NCBI RefSeq assembly: GCF_030125375.1
Contig: NZ_JASJUU010000005.1
Span: 1-64,000 of the forward strand
Direction of reading: 5' to 3'
Length of the DNA stretch: 64,000 bases
From: Pseudoalteromonas umbrosa
GTDB lineage: Bacteria > Pseudomonadota > Gammaproteobacteria > Enterobacterales > Alteromonadaceae
The position numbers were made by a program, and so were the translations under genes. The number at the start of each line of letters is the position of its first letter. Position 1 is the stretch's first letter. Positions 44,723 through 53,048 of the stretch are shown here, piece by piece. A model generated the notes under the pieces. The model was not told the DNA's origin and did no database searches. It was given only the letters and a program-made list of their open reading frames with translations.

Positions 44723-46860
44723 ACTGGCTCTGCCTCCTCACCTTTCAAATCAACCAACAATTCCGTTGAGCCAGGTCGACGTAGCCCACTTAATTTAATG
44801 AGGCCACTAATATCAATAATTAGCGATACTGTGCCATCGCCTAAAATGGTCGCCCCTGAAATACCATCAACCTTTTGATAATTTGCTTCCAAGCTCTTAA
44901 TCACTACTTGCTGCTGAGCCAGTAAATCATCAACCAAAAGACCAATTTTGTAGTTATCGCTTTCAACGACAACCAGCAAAGTTTTATCTAACTCTTCACG
45001 AGCACCTTGGTGACTAAAAATATCGTACAATCGTAAAATCGGAATATACTCATCGCGAAGCCTCAACACCTCCAAGCCCTTACCAACTTTACTCACTTTA
45101 GAGATATCAATTTGCAATGACTCAACAATAGAAATTAGAGGAATGATGTAGGTATGGGTTGCAACTTGAACAAGCTGGCCATCAAGAATCGCCAGAGTAA
45201 GTGGCAATCTAATCGTAAATGTTGAGCCTACCCCTTGCTTTGAAGTGACTTCAACAGAGCCGTTCAATGCTTGAATATTTCTTCTAACCACATCCATGCC
45301 CACGCCACGACCAGAAATATCACTTACACTGTCGGCCGTCGAGAAGCCAGGCATAAATATCAGTTCATTAACCTCCTCAACACTGAGGTCATCCGACTCG
45401 CTGATCAGACCGTTTGTAATGGCTTTACTGCGTATTTTTTCAGTATCCAAACCTTTGCCATCATCCATGATTTCAATCACAATATTGCCGCCTTGATGAA
45501 ACGCATTCAGAGTCACTGTACCAACAGGGTCTTTACCGTTGGCAATACGCTCTTCTGGCGTCTCCAACCCGTGATCTAATGAATTTCGCACCAAGTGCAC
45601 CATAGGATCTGACAGCTTCTCCATCACCGTTTTATCTAGCTCTGTTTGCTCACCGACTAGCTTTAATTCGACTTGTTTATTGAGCTTTTGTGAAGTATCT
45701 CGAACCAAACGAGGGAAACGGCTAAACACAAAACTGATAGGCAACATACGAATACGCATGACGTTTTCTTGTAAATCGCGCGTATTATGGGCCAGCTGTG
45801 TTAACCCCTCTTGAAGCGCTGCAATGCTCGATTCAGTAATTTCTTGGTCGCCTATCTGGCTAAGCATCGCCTGAGTGATCACCAGTTCCCCAACCATATT
45901 GATCAAAGAGTCCACCTTATCGATACCAACACGAATAGAGGTCGCGGTAGAGTCGGCTGACTTCTTGGTATTTTTGGCTGACTCAACCTTCTTCTGTACT
46001 GCTGCAATATTTTCGTCTGCTTTGGGTGAAGCTTCAGCCTTGATTTCGGGTGCAGATACTTCAGCGACAGCACTTGAATCAGGTAAATCAGCAGCCTCTG
46101 ATGTATTTATTTCCTCTGTCGTATTTGTATCATCTTCAAATAAGCCACCGCATGCTTCAATTTTTATATCTGCATCATCTTCAACCCATTCAAAGATTTC
46201 TGAAATGGCTTGTTCAGGCTTACTGGTTGTTAAAAAGAACCTCCAGTGTAAAAAGCAGTCCTCAGGGTCAAACTCCAAAAAGTCAGGAATGCCATCATGA
46301 AACGCTGTCACTTCCAACTGGCCTAACTCGGCCAATTCAGAAAACATGTAAAGTGGCTCGTTACCCGTTTTAAATAGATGTGGCTCTGGCTTAAAATCTA
46401 TTTGGTAGGTCGTGCTTTGTAGCGCTTGCGTCGTATCTTCTTGTGGTTCTCCCTCGGCTTCCTCTGCAGATTCCCCACCGAGTATTGCCTCAAATCGTGC
46501 TTTTAGCTCATTTGACTCGCTTAAATCTGGTTCTTCTTCAGCTTGCAAAGCTCCTAATAATCCACGAACACAGTCAACCGACTTTAAAAGTAAATTAACA
46601 TGCTCTGCGGTCAGCGTCCTTTGCCCATCTCTAATTTGATCAAGTAACGTTTCGAGTACATGTGTGAAATCTGACACTGATACAAACCCAAATGTACCAC
46701 TGCCACCTTTAATCGAATGCGCCGCCCTGAAGATGGTATTAATGGTCTCAGAATCTTCTTTACCCGGCTCAAGATTAAGAAGCTCAGCTTCCATCGCATC
46801 AAGACCTTCAAAGCTCTCCTCAAAGAACACATCAAAAAACTGGCTTAAATCTATACTCAT
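44719..46860 (-). CDS. cheA: Chemotaxis histidine kinase CheA
   Basis: 713 residues. HPt domain with phospho-His H48 (AAHSIKGGSGTFGF), an acidic linker containing a second degenerate region (about 130-300), dimerisation domain, HATPase (NSLDHGLE, DDGKGLD, GRGVGMDV) and a C-terminal CheW-like domain. The linker between HPt and the dimerisation domain is rich in Glu, Ala and Ser and is longer than in E. coli. Confidence 0.95.
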   Translation of the reverse strand: MSIDLSQFFDVFFEESFEGLDAMEAELLNLEPGKEDSETINTIFRAAHSIKGGSGTFGFVSVSDFTHVLETLLDQIRDGQRTLTAEHVNLLLKSVDCVRGLLGALQAEEEPDLSESNELKARFEAILGGESAEEAEGEPQEDTTQALQSTTYQIDFKPEPHLFKTGNEPLYMFSELAELGQLEVTAFHDGIPDFLEFDPEDCFLHWRFFLTTSKPEQAISEIFEWVEDDADIKIEACGGLFEDDTNTTEEINTSEAADLPDSSAVAEVSAPEIKAEASPKADENIAAVQKKVESAKNTKKSADSTATSIRVGIDKVDSLINMVGELVITQAMLSQIGDQEITESSIAALQEGLTQLAHNTRDLQENVMRIRMLPISFVFSRFPRLVRDTSQKLNKQVELKLVGEQTELDKTVMEKLSDPMVHLVRNSLDHGLETPEERIANGKDPVGTVTLNAFHQGGNIVIEIMDDGKGLDTEKIRSKAITNGLISESDDLSVEEVNELIFMPGFSTADSVSDISGRGVGMDVVRRNIQALNGSVEVTSKQGVGSTFTIRLPLTLAILDGQLVQVATHTYIIPLISIVESLQIDISKVSKVGKGLEVLRLRDEYIPILRLYDIFSHQGAREELDKTLLVVVESDNYKIGLLVDDLLAQQQVVIKSLEANYQKVDGISGATILGDGTVSLIIDISGLIKLSGLRRPGSTELLVDLKGEEAEPV

Positions 46861-46878
46861 GCCTATACCTCGTTGGTA

Positions 46879-47241
46879 CTAGCGAATGACTTTCTTCAAT
46901 ACAGCTAATAATTGATCCGGATTAAAAGGCTTTACAATCCAGCCAGTTGCACCTGCCGCTTTACCTTCACTTTTTTTATCAAGCCCTGATTCTGTCGTTA
47001 ACATCAGTAGTGGGGTAAATTTATAATTTGGTAAGCTGCGTAACTCCCTTATTAACGTGATCCCATCCATCACTGGCATATTTACATCAGATATCACAGC
47101 GTCAAACCCCTGCTGCTTTGCCAAATTTAATGCCTCACTACCATCCTTTGCTTCTGTGACGTCAAACCCTGCTTTTTTAAGAGTAAAGCCAACCATTTGT
47201 CGCATTGAAGCAGAATCATCCACAGCTAAAATCTTTTTCAT
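46879..47241 (-). CDS. cheY: Chemotaxis response regulator CheY
   Basis: 120 residues, a single receiver domain. Acidic pocket DD (8-9), phospho-acceptor D52 (SDVNMPVMDG), and Lys in WIVKPFN. It should carry the signal to the output, whether the flagellar motor or another target is not shown. It lies between the STAS gene and cheA. Confidence 0.95.
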   Translation of the reverse strand: MKKILAVDDSASMRQMVGFTLKKAGFDVTEAKDGSEALNLAKQQGFDAVISDVNMPVMDGITLIRELRSLPNYKFTPLLMLTTESGLDKKSEGKAAGATGWIVKPFNPDQLLAVLKKVIR

Positions 47242-47250
47242 ATTGACCTC

Positions 47251-47523
47251 TTAAATCTTACTGCTAAAGGATAAAATTTCGGTTAAACCAAGTTGTTCTA
47301 CAGACTCAAACAAGATAGGACTATCACCGTGCCAAGTTATTTTTTGATCAAAGTTCATGAGCCTTTTTTGCAATGCACACAACATTTGGATCGAAGCTGT
47401 ATCAACCTTTGAAACATCGTTAATATCAATGCATATCGGTTGGCCAGACTCTAATTCTTGAACGAACGACTGATAGAGTTCTTCGACTTTATTGATGGCT
47501 AACTCAGAAGGAAGTTTAATCAT
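47251..47523 (-). CDS. STAS domain protein (anti-sigma-factor-antagonist-like)
   Basis: 90 residues, the length of a lone STAS domain. The phosphorylatable Ser is in VDTASIQML; overall sequence (ICIDINDVSKVDTASIQ) is of the SpoIIAA/RsbV type. First gene of the chemotaxis operon, 9 bases ahead of cheY. No anti-sigma kinase is encoded nearby, so it may work with the chemotaxis kinase or another partner. Confidence 0.9.
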   Translation of the reverse strand: MIKLPSELAINKVEELYQSFVQELESGQPICIDINDVSKVDTASIQMLCALQKRLMNFDQKITWHGDSPILFESVEQLGLTEILSFSSKI

Positions 47524-47644
47524 GTGCTTGGCACATTCCCTGTAAAAGTTATAGATAAGATTAGATTAGACGTTGATGATAAAATTGCCAAAATTTAGGC
47601 AAAAGAAATAAAAATATTATTAACTTAGAAACAAGTACACACTA

Positions 47645-48256
47645 CTAAAGACGCGCTTTACTAGCATTGGAAATAATTTTAAAGTCCGCAATAATATACT
47701 CAACATTAACCGTCGGTACATGACCCTTTTTGAATTCAGGTTTGAAGATTGCGGTCAACTCTCCGTTGGGGTTTATCAAAGCAATAGATGCACTGTGGTC
47801 TACATAATACTCCGTTTCTTGCGAGTCATTTATGGCATAAATTAAACCGATATCTCTAACAAAAGGAAATAAGTGTTGATGATTATGCGTCACGGCTAAG
47901 AAGCTTTTATCAAAATACTCAATATAATCTTTACGTTGTGTAGGCGTATCTCGATGTGGATCAACTGAGACAAACCACACCTGAGTATTTTCAAACTCGC
48001 TGATTTTATTGTTAATATGGGTGAGCTTTGCCAGAGTCATAGGGCAGATATCCGGACAACTGGTGTAACCCAAAAACAATAAATTCCACTGTCCTATTAG
48101 GTGCTCATTTGTCACAATCTGATTACTTTGATCTTTCAACTCAAAAGGCTTTAGTAATTTGGGACTCGGATATACCACCGTCAATTCAGAAACCTGTTTG
48201 GGCTGCGAGCATGACAATATTGCAAATGATAATAAGACCAATAAAAGTAAACGCAT
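47645..48256 (-). CDS. SCO1/SenC family copper chaperone (lipoprotein)
   Basis: 203 residues. Lipobox FAILSC with lipidated C16. Thioredoxin-like domain with the copper-binding CPDIC (C67, C71) and a conserved His in YYVDHSASI. It supplies copper to the CuA site of cytochrome oxidase subunit II. Last gene of the oxidase operon; its start shares one base with the ctaB stop. Confidence 0.94.
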   Translation of the reverse strand: MRLLLLVLLSFAILSCSQPKQVSELTVVYPSPKLLKPFELKDQSNQIVTNEHLIGQWNLLFLGYTSCPDICPMTLAKLTHINNKISEFENTQVWFVSVDPHRDTPTQRKDYIEYFDKSFLAVTHNHQHLFPFVRDIGLIYAINDSQETEYYVDHSASIALINPNGELTAIFKPEFKKGHVPTVNVEYIIADFKIISNASKARL

Positions 48257-49167
48257 CAGAACAGTAACTTATCAATAAACAATGCACTGAAGAGTAGCAA
48301 TAAATAACTTATTGAAAAACGAAAAACTTGCATCGCCGACTCCGACTTTGATTCAAAATACAAAAATGTCACTTTTTGCAAAAAACGTGCGTTTAAAAAG
48401 CACGAGATAGCAAGATAAAATATTCCAGACATATTAATTAAATACGGCAATATACACACCAAAGATAATAAAATGGTATAAATAAGCATGCACAATTTTG
48501 TAAAGTGAACACCATGCGTCACTGGTAGCATAGGTACATTAGCGCGTTCATAATCTTGCTTTCTAGCAATAGCCAGCGCCCAAAAATGGGGCGGTGTCCA
48601 AGTAAAAATGATCATCACCAATAGCCAAGGTTCTGCGCTCATCGCGCTTGTCTCACTTACCCAACCAAGCAGTGGCGGCATTGCCCCCGCTAAACCGCCA
48701 ATCACTATATTTTGGGGGGTGGAGCGTTTTAAGAAAACCGTATAAACAACTGCGTAGCCAAACAGCGCCAATACAGTTAAAAAAGCACACAACAAATTGC
48801 TGTATGCCAATAGCAGCACACTACCTAAAATCCCAATCACAAAAGCAAATATATAAGCTTGCTGCACACTCAGCTGCTCCTGCACCATGGGTCGATGCCG
48901 AGTTCGTACCATATGTTTGTCTTTTGCTCGGTCTAAAATATGATTGATGGCTGCCGCCGAGGCCGACACTAAGCCAATCCCCAATAAAGCAGCTAGCTGT
49001 AGCCATATACTGCGGCCAGATTCAGGGGCTAATATAATGCCAACCCACGCAGTAAGCACCAGCATTAATACAACTTTAGGCTTACATATATTCAGGTAGG
49101 GTTGAATATATTTTGATATGCCATCGAATGCATGTGTATATTTTGCTAACTCTACATTCATACCCAT
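48256..49167 (-). CDS. ctaB: Protoheme IX farnesyltransferase (heme O synthase)
   Basis: 303 residues, a UbiA-type membrane prenyltransferase with about eight helices. The first Asp-rich region is NHILDRAKDKHMVRTRHRP and the second includes YERANVPMLPV. It attaches farnesyl to heme b, giving heme O, which CtaA turns into heme A. Overlaps ctaA by 10 bases; a start at 49161 is possible. Confidence 0.95.
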   Translation of the reverse strand: MGMNVELAKYTHAFDGISKYIQPYLNICKPKVVLMLVLTAWVGIILAPESGRSIWLQLAALLGIGLVSASAAAINHILDRAKDKHMVRTRHRPMVQEQLSVQQAYIFAFVIGILGSVLLLAYSNLLCAFLTVLALFGYAVVYTVFLKRSTPQNIVIGGLAGAMPPLLGWVSETSAMSAEPWLLVMIIFTWTPPHFWALAIARKQDYERANVPMLPVTHGVHFTKLCMLIYTILLSLVCILPYLINMSGIFYLAISCFLNARFLQKVTFLYFESKSESAMQVFRFSISYLLLLFSALFIDKLLF

Positions 49168-50153
49168 ATCTGCCTCGCTCGAGAGAGTAAAAAGCAGGCT
49201 CTGACAAGTGCCAACAACAATAGAGCAGCCATTAAATTATGGAATAGCGTCAGTAAAATTGGGAATTTGAAATAAACAATTATCCCCCCAATAGCAACCT
49301 GCAGTAGCACCAATATAGCCACTTGATTGGCTGCTTTTCGAATAATCGGCTGAGATATTCTAAAATGAACAAAGACCGCCATAGCGACCAATGCCAACAA
49401 CGTTACACTTGCCCATATACGATGCATCAAATGAATCGATACACGCGTTTCAAAAGGTAGTACGCCATATTCATAGGTGCTTGACGGCTTTGGCAACTCC
49501 AATAAGCTTGACCAAGAGAAAAGCTCACTATTAGAGCAAAGCGGTAACCCCGTGCAATGGGGTGCAGCATAATTTGCAGCAAGCCAACCGCCAAGCGCGA
49601 TTTGTAGAACCAGAATACCGGTACAAACTATGCCCACCTTTAAACAAATAGATGCCTGAGCTTCATATTCAACGGATGGTGGTGCCGCTCGCAGATACAA
49701 CAAAGTAAGAAGGGATAAAACAGTAAAACCTCCCAGTAAATGCCCCATCACCACAAATGGCTGCAAGTTCATAGTAACTGTCCACATACCAAGTAAGGCC
49801 TGAACGCCTATCATAAGTACCAGAGCACTCGCCAAGACCTTTGGCGCATGTTGCGCCCTAGATCGAATAATAACGGCAAACAATAATAAAATAACCAAGG
49901 CTAAGCTACCCGCAAAGTACCGATGGATCATTTCAATCCAAGCTTTGCGAGGCTCAATTTGACTAGTTGGAAACTTTAGCTGCGCTGCAGTAATTTCATG
50001 AACTTCATTTGGCACGGTCAAAAAACCATAACACCCCGGCCAGTCTGGGCAACCAAGTCCCGCATTGCTCAACCTAGTATATGCACCGAGTACAACCACA
50101 CAAATGGCCAGCATACACGCAAACGTGATAGTTCGTTGAAGTACAGTAGACAT
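49158..50153 (-). CDS. ctaA: Heme A synthase
   Basis: 331 residues with about eight membrane helices. N-terminal LGAYTRLSNAGLGCPDWPGCYGF is diagnostic, and IHRYFAGSLAL supplies a heme His. It oxidises the methyl group of heme O to formyl heme A. Lies between ctaB and a small hypothetical gene in the oxidase operon. Confidence 0.96.
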   Translation of the reverse strand: MSTVLQRTITFACMLAICVVVLGAYTRLSNAGLGCPDWPGCYGFLTVPNEVHEITAAQLKFPTSQIEPRKAWIEMIHRYFAGSLALVILLLFAVIIRSRAQHAPKVLASALVLMIGVQALLGMWTVTMNLQPFVVMGHLLGGFTVLSLLTLLYLRAAPPSVEYEAQASICLKVGIVCTGILVLQIALGGWLAANYAAPHCTGLPLCSNSELFSWSSLLELPKPSSTYEYGVLPFETRVSIHLMHRIWASVTLLALVAMAVFVHFRISQPIIRKAANQVAILVLLQVAIGGIIVYFKFPILLTLFHNLMAALLLLALVRACFLLSRARQIWV

Positions 50154-50164
50154 AGCGCCTCCTT

Positions 50165-50638
50165 TTACTGAGAACGAGCATAATTTAAGAGTTTTTTCAT
50201 GTCCTTCAATAGCCCTTTAAGAACCAATCTATTTGCTTCAGGATCAGACTCATAAGGGTATTCCAAAATCACTAGGCCATGTTTATCGACCAGATAAAAA
50301 GCGGCGGGCACGAGTTTTTCTTGTATAGTTTGATCGACTGGCTGCTCAGCGTCTCCAACAAGCACGATAGCGACTTTGCTACGGTGCTTACCCAATGCAA
50401 CATCTAAGTTTTCCACATTACTCTTTTGTACATCGCACGCGGTCAAACATCCTTTGGGCACATTTAAAACAATACTCCATAGCTTGCCTTCAGGCATAAC
50501 AGGTAGCCAAATATCTTGCTTTAAAAATCTGCCATTGTTCGTCGTTGAACTTGGCTTAAAATCTAATTTAAGTACGGTTATTGCCATGATCACAGGCAAA
50601 ATAAAGCAACCAATAAACAACCCAAGTGTTTTATTCAT
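50165..50638 (-). CDS. Oxidase-operon membrane protein with SCO-like CxxxC
   Basis: 157 residues. One N-terminal helix (about 5-23), then a periplasmic domain. A CxxxC (KGCLTACD, about 64-68) sits in a context like the metal site of SCO proteins, followed by VAIVLVGD and LVDKHGLVILEYPY. It may be a degenerate thioredoxin-like helper in copper or heme insertion; this is inference. Overlaps surf1 by 4 bases, so it is co-translated. Confidence 0.72.
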   Translation of the reverse strand: MNKTLGLFIGCFILPVIMAITVLKLDFKPSSTTNNGRFLKQDIWLPVMPEGKLWSIVLNVPKGCLTACDVQKSNVENLDVALGKHRSKVAIVLVGDAEQPVDQTIQEKLVPAAFYLVDKHGLVILEYPYESDPEANRLVLKGLLKDMKKLLNYARSQ

Positions 50639-51351
50639 GTTCTTAAATCCCTAGACTTTTTTCTGGTGGCAAAATAAGCAATCACACCTGCAGATAAACC
50701 AATCAATAGCCATTGCAATGCATAGGCACGATGTTTATCAGGGCTCATTACCACTGCTTTATAGTGCGGTGTTACACCTTGAATAACACCTTGCTTGGCA
50801 ATCAATAACTGCGATGAAATCGGCAACTTTGATTCCCGTTCAAAATACGCCCGATCCAAATACTGTAAAACGTTATGATGATATGCACTTTGATCAGGGG
50901 ACTTGGCTAAAGTAAACCCAGACCAGACACCTATTTTGAACTGCACATTGACTTCAATTTGATTAAGCGGCAAAGCTATTACTGGTAACTGGCTTCGACT
51001 GTCTCGAGCTGGCACAAAGCCAAGGTTAATAACAAAAAGAGTGTCGGTATTGTCAGCTTCAAACAAAGCGATCAAGTCATAGCCCACTTGACCATGCAGA
51101 ATTTGATTGTCCAAAAACCACCATTGATTTGGCACCAGCTTTCCTTTTAAGTCTATGTTTGCCCCCTGCCAGTTATCAGTGCTTTCGACCTCTCCAAGCG
51201 CATGATTATCAAAGCGCTCAGTCAACATAGAGAGCTGTGCTTGCTTGTCGCCTGCTCGCTGCCATTGCCAATAGGATAGTCTGAAGCAAACAGACATCAC
51301 GATAGTCACTGCAAAAATGAGCACAACTGTACTAGTCTTTTTATTAAACAC
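50635..51351 (-). CDS. SURF1 family cytochrome oxidase assembly protein
   Basis: 238 residues. Two helices at the termini (about 6-25 and 207-227) enclosing a periplasmic loop. Typical N-terminal region is FRLSYWQWQRAGDKQAQL, with the C-terminal HRAYALQWLLIGLSAGVIAY. SURF1 helps insert heme A into subunit I. Divergent from the DUF2909 gene by 18 bases. Confidence 0.93.
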   Translation of the reverse strand: MFNKKTSTVVLIFAVTIVMSVCFRLSYWQWQRAGDKQAQLSMLTERFDNHALGEVESTDNWQGANIDLKGKLVPNQWWFLDNQILHGQVGYDLIALFEADNTDTLFVINLGFVPARDSRSQLPVIALPLNQIEVNVQFKIGVWSGFTLAKSPDQSAYHHNVLQYLDRAYFERESKLPISSQLLIAKQGVIQGVTPHYKAVVMSPDKHRAYALQWLLIGLSAGVIAYFATRKKSRDLRT

Positions 51352-51369
51352 GTAAAGGCGTACTCCCTT

Positions 51370-51672
51370 ATGCTTATAAAATGGATTATCACAGCACTTC
51401 TTTTAGTTATTCTTTACCAGCTTTTTTATGCCTTATTTGTGATGCTCAAAGGAGCTGAAAAATCGAAAAACATGTCTAAAATATTAGGGAAAAGAGTCAT
51501 ATTTTCTCTGATAGTCGTACTTTGCATTACACTTTCCAGCCAGGCTGGGCTATTTAACTTTAATCCTAAGCCGAACTCTAAATCACATACACAAACACAA
51601 ACAAACATAGCCACACAACATCAACAAAATGCCAATACCAAGCAGCTGCCTGAAACGCAAAATGTTGATTAG
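51370..51672 (+). CDS. DUF2909 twin-transmembrane protein with antisense-overlapping tail
   Basis: 100 residues. Two membrane helices (about 5-26 and 47-62) with LIKWIITALLLVILYQLFYALFVMLKG resembling DUF2909, found in cytochrome oxidase operons. The last 32 residues are low-complexity (Thr/Gln/Asn/Lys) and lie entirely over the end of ctaE on the other strand. The usual DUF2909 ends near residue 65-70, so the tail appears to be a read-through extension. The gene runs against the direction of the operon in which it lies. Confidence 0.68.
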   Translation: MLIKWIITALLLVILYQLFYALFVMLKGAEKSKNMSKILGKRVIFSLIVVLCITLSSQAGLFNFNPKPNSKSHTQTQTNIATQHQQNANTKQLPETQNVD

Positions 51673-52453
51673 AGTCCAAGTGTCCCTTTAGGACCCTCAG
51701 CCACACCACAAACAACATCAATGCACCAAGCGTGACATGCATACCATGAAAACCAGTGAGCATAAAAAAGGTGTTGCCATAAATGCCAGAGTCGAGTTTC
51801 AAGCCCAACTCAGTGTATGCATGTATGTACTCTTCAACTTGCAAGCCTAAAAAAACAAAACCTAATGCGATGGTCACGCCCAAGAACACTTTTAATTTCA
51901 GCCGTTCATTTTGCTCAATCGCTGTATGGGCGAAGTGCAAGGTAACGGAAGAGGTAAGCAAAATAATGGTGTTTATCAAAGGTAAACCTTGCCAAGGCAT
52001 CGCTTGAGTTGCGGTTCCATCTGGCGTCATCAAAAGCGGCCATAGGGCCTCAAACTCTGGCCACAGCACCTCATTAGTCATCATATTATTACTACTGCCA
52101 CCTAACCAAGGGACTGCAAACATGCGAACATAAAACAAGGCACCAAAGAATGCAGCAAAGAACATGACTTCAGAAAATATAAACCACCCCATACCTTGGC
52201 GAAATGATCTGTCCATTTGCGCGGAGTAAAGCCCACTCATAGATTCATCAATAACGTGACGAAACCAACCGACTATCATACCTATTAAAACGACTATACC
52301 CGCAAACAATGTCCAAACACCTGAGCTGGCTTCTTTACCTAGTTGCATCACAGTTAACCCGGCTCCCACAGCAATAAAAAACATCGCAACAGCGCCAACT
52401 ATTGGCCAAGGACTTTGTTCCGGTACATAGTAGGGTTGGTAACTCTTATCCAT
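51578..52453 (-). CDS. ctaE: Cytochrome c oxidase subunit III
   Basis: 291 residues, seven membrane helices. FSEVMFFAAFFGALFYVR, the LHFAHTAIEQN region and the C-terminal WHFVDVVWLCLFVFVYVI are typical. Subunit III stabilises proton pumping. The gene overlaps ctaG by 8 bases at its 5' end and the DUF2909 gene by 95 bases at its 3' end. Confidence 0.96.
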   Translation of the reverse strand: MDKSYQPYYVPEQSPWPIVGAVAMFFIAVGAGLTVMQLGKEASSGVWTLFAGIVVLIGMIVGWFRHVIDESMSGLYSAQMDRSFRQGMGWFIFSEVMFFAAFFGALFYVRMFAVPWLGGSSNNMMTNEVLWPEFEALWPLLMTPDGTATQAMPWQGLPLINTIILLTSSVTLHFAHTAIEQNERLKLKVFLGVTIALGFVFLGLQVEEYIHAYTELGLKLDSGIYGNTFFMLTGFHGMHVTLGALMLFVVWLRVLKGHLDSNQHFAFQAAAWYWHFVDVVWLCLFVFVYVI

Positions 52454-53048
52454 TTTGAGGTCCTCTTACTGGGGTCGATTGTATTAAGTAATACTGTGAA
52501 ACAAACTGGCTTTGTGTCTGCTCGCCACTGTATGCAGTTTCACTCTCAGTAATGTCGTATAAAGTGTAAGAAAGGGTTAATTCCTGCACATCATCAGGTA
52601 ATTCAGTGTCAACGTAAAACCGCAATATAAACTCCATTGACTGATTTGCGGCTAATGGCTGTTGGTCAAAGCAAAAGCAGGCTAACTTATGCAAATATTT
52701 AGCAGCTTGCCCCGGAGACACCGAAGGAATGGCTTGCATAACCCGAGCGGTATCACTCAAGTTTTGCGCAACAAAGCGGACTTCTGATAGCTTACCCGGC
52801 TGAACGCTTACAGAGTACTGCTGGGCTTTCACTTGAAAAGGGGCACTACTTTTAGCATGCGTTGTAAAACTAACCTCTACTTGTCTTGAATCATCGACAC
52901 TTGTACTTTGCTCAGCCACAACGAGGTCGACTTTCCCATTTAGTCCAGTTATGTCACAAAAAACGTCGTATAAAGGTACTAACGCAAATGCAAAAGCAAA
53001 CATGCCCAGCACAGTCAGAACCAATTTTTGTATCAGTGCCGTATGCAT
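52446..53048 (-). CDS. ctaG: Cytochrome oxidase copper assembly protein CtaG (Cox11)
   Basis: 200 residues. One N-terminal helix, then a periplasmic immunoglobulin-like domain with the copper ligands CFCF and an upstream Cys in YDVFCDITGLNGK. It delivers copper to CuB of subunit I. The ATG at 53048 overlaps the ctaD stop by one base and has AGGTGGA upstream; a longer reading to 53108 lies inside ctaD. Confidence 0.94.
   Translation of the reverse strand: MHTALIQKLVLTVLGMFAFAFALVPLYDVFCDITGLNGKVDLVVAEQSTSVDDSRQVEVSFTTHAKSSAPFQVKAQQYSVSVQPGKLSEVRFVAQNLSDTARVMQAIPSVSPGQAAKYLHKLACFCFDQQPLAANQSMEFILRFYVDTELPDDVQELTLSYTLYDITESETAYSGEQTQSQFVSQYYLIQSTPVRGPQNG

Noticed and set aside
45875..46373. Plus-strand frames of 100-140 codons over cheA
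   Set aside because: Antisense shadows of a well-conserved kinase gene with no ribosome-binding site or recognisable product.
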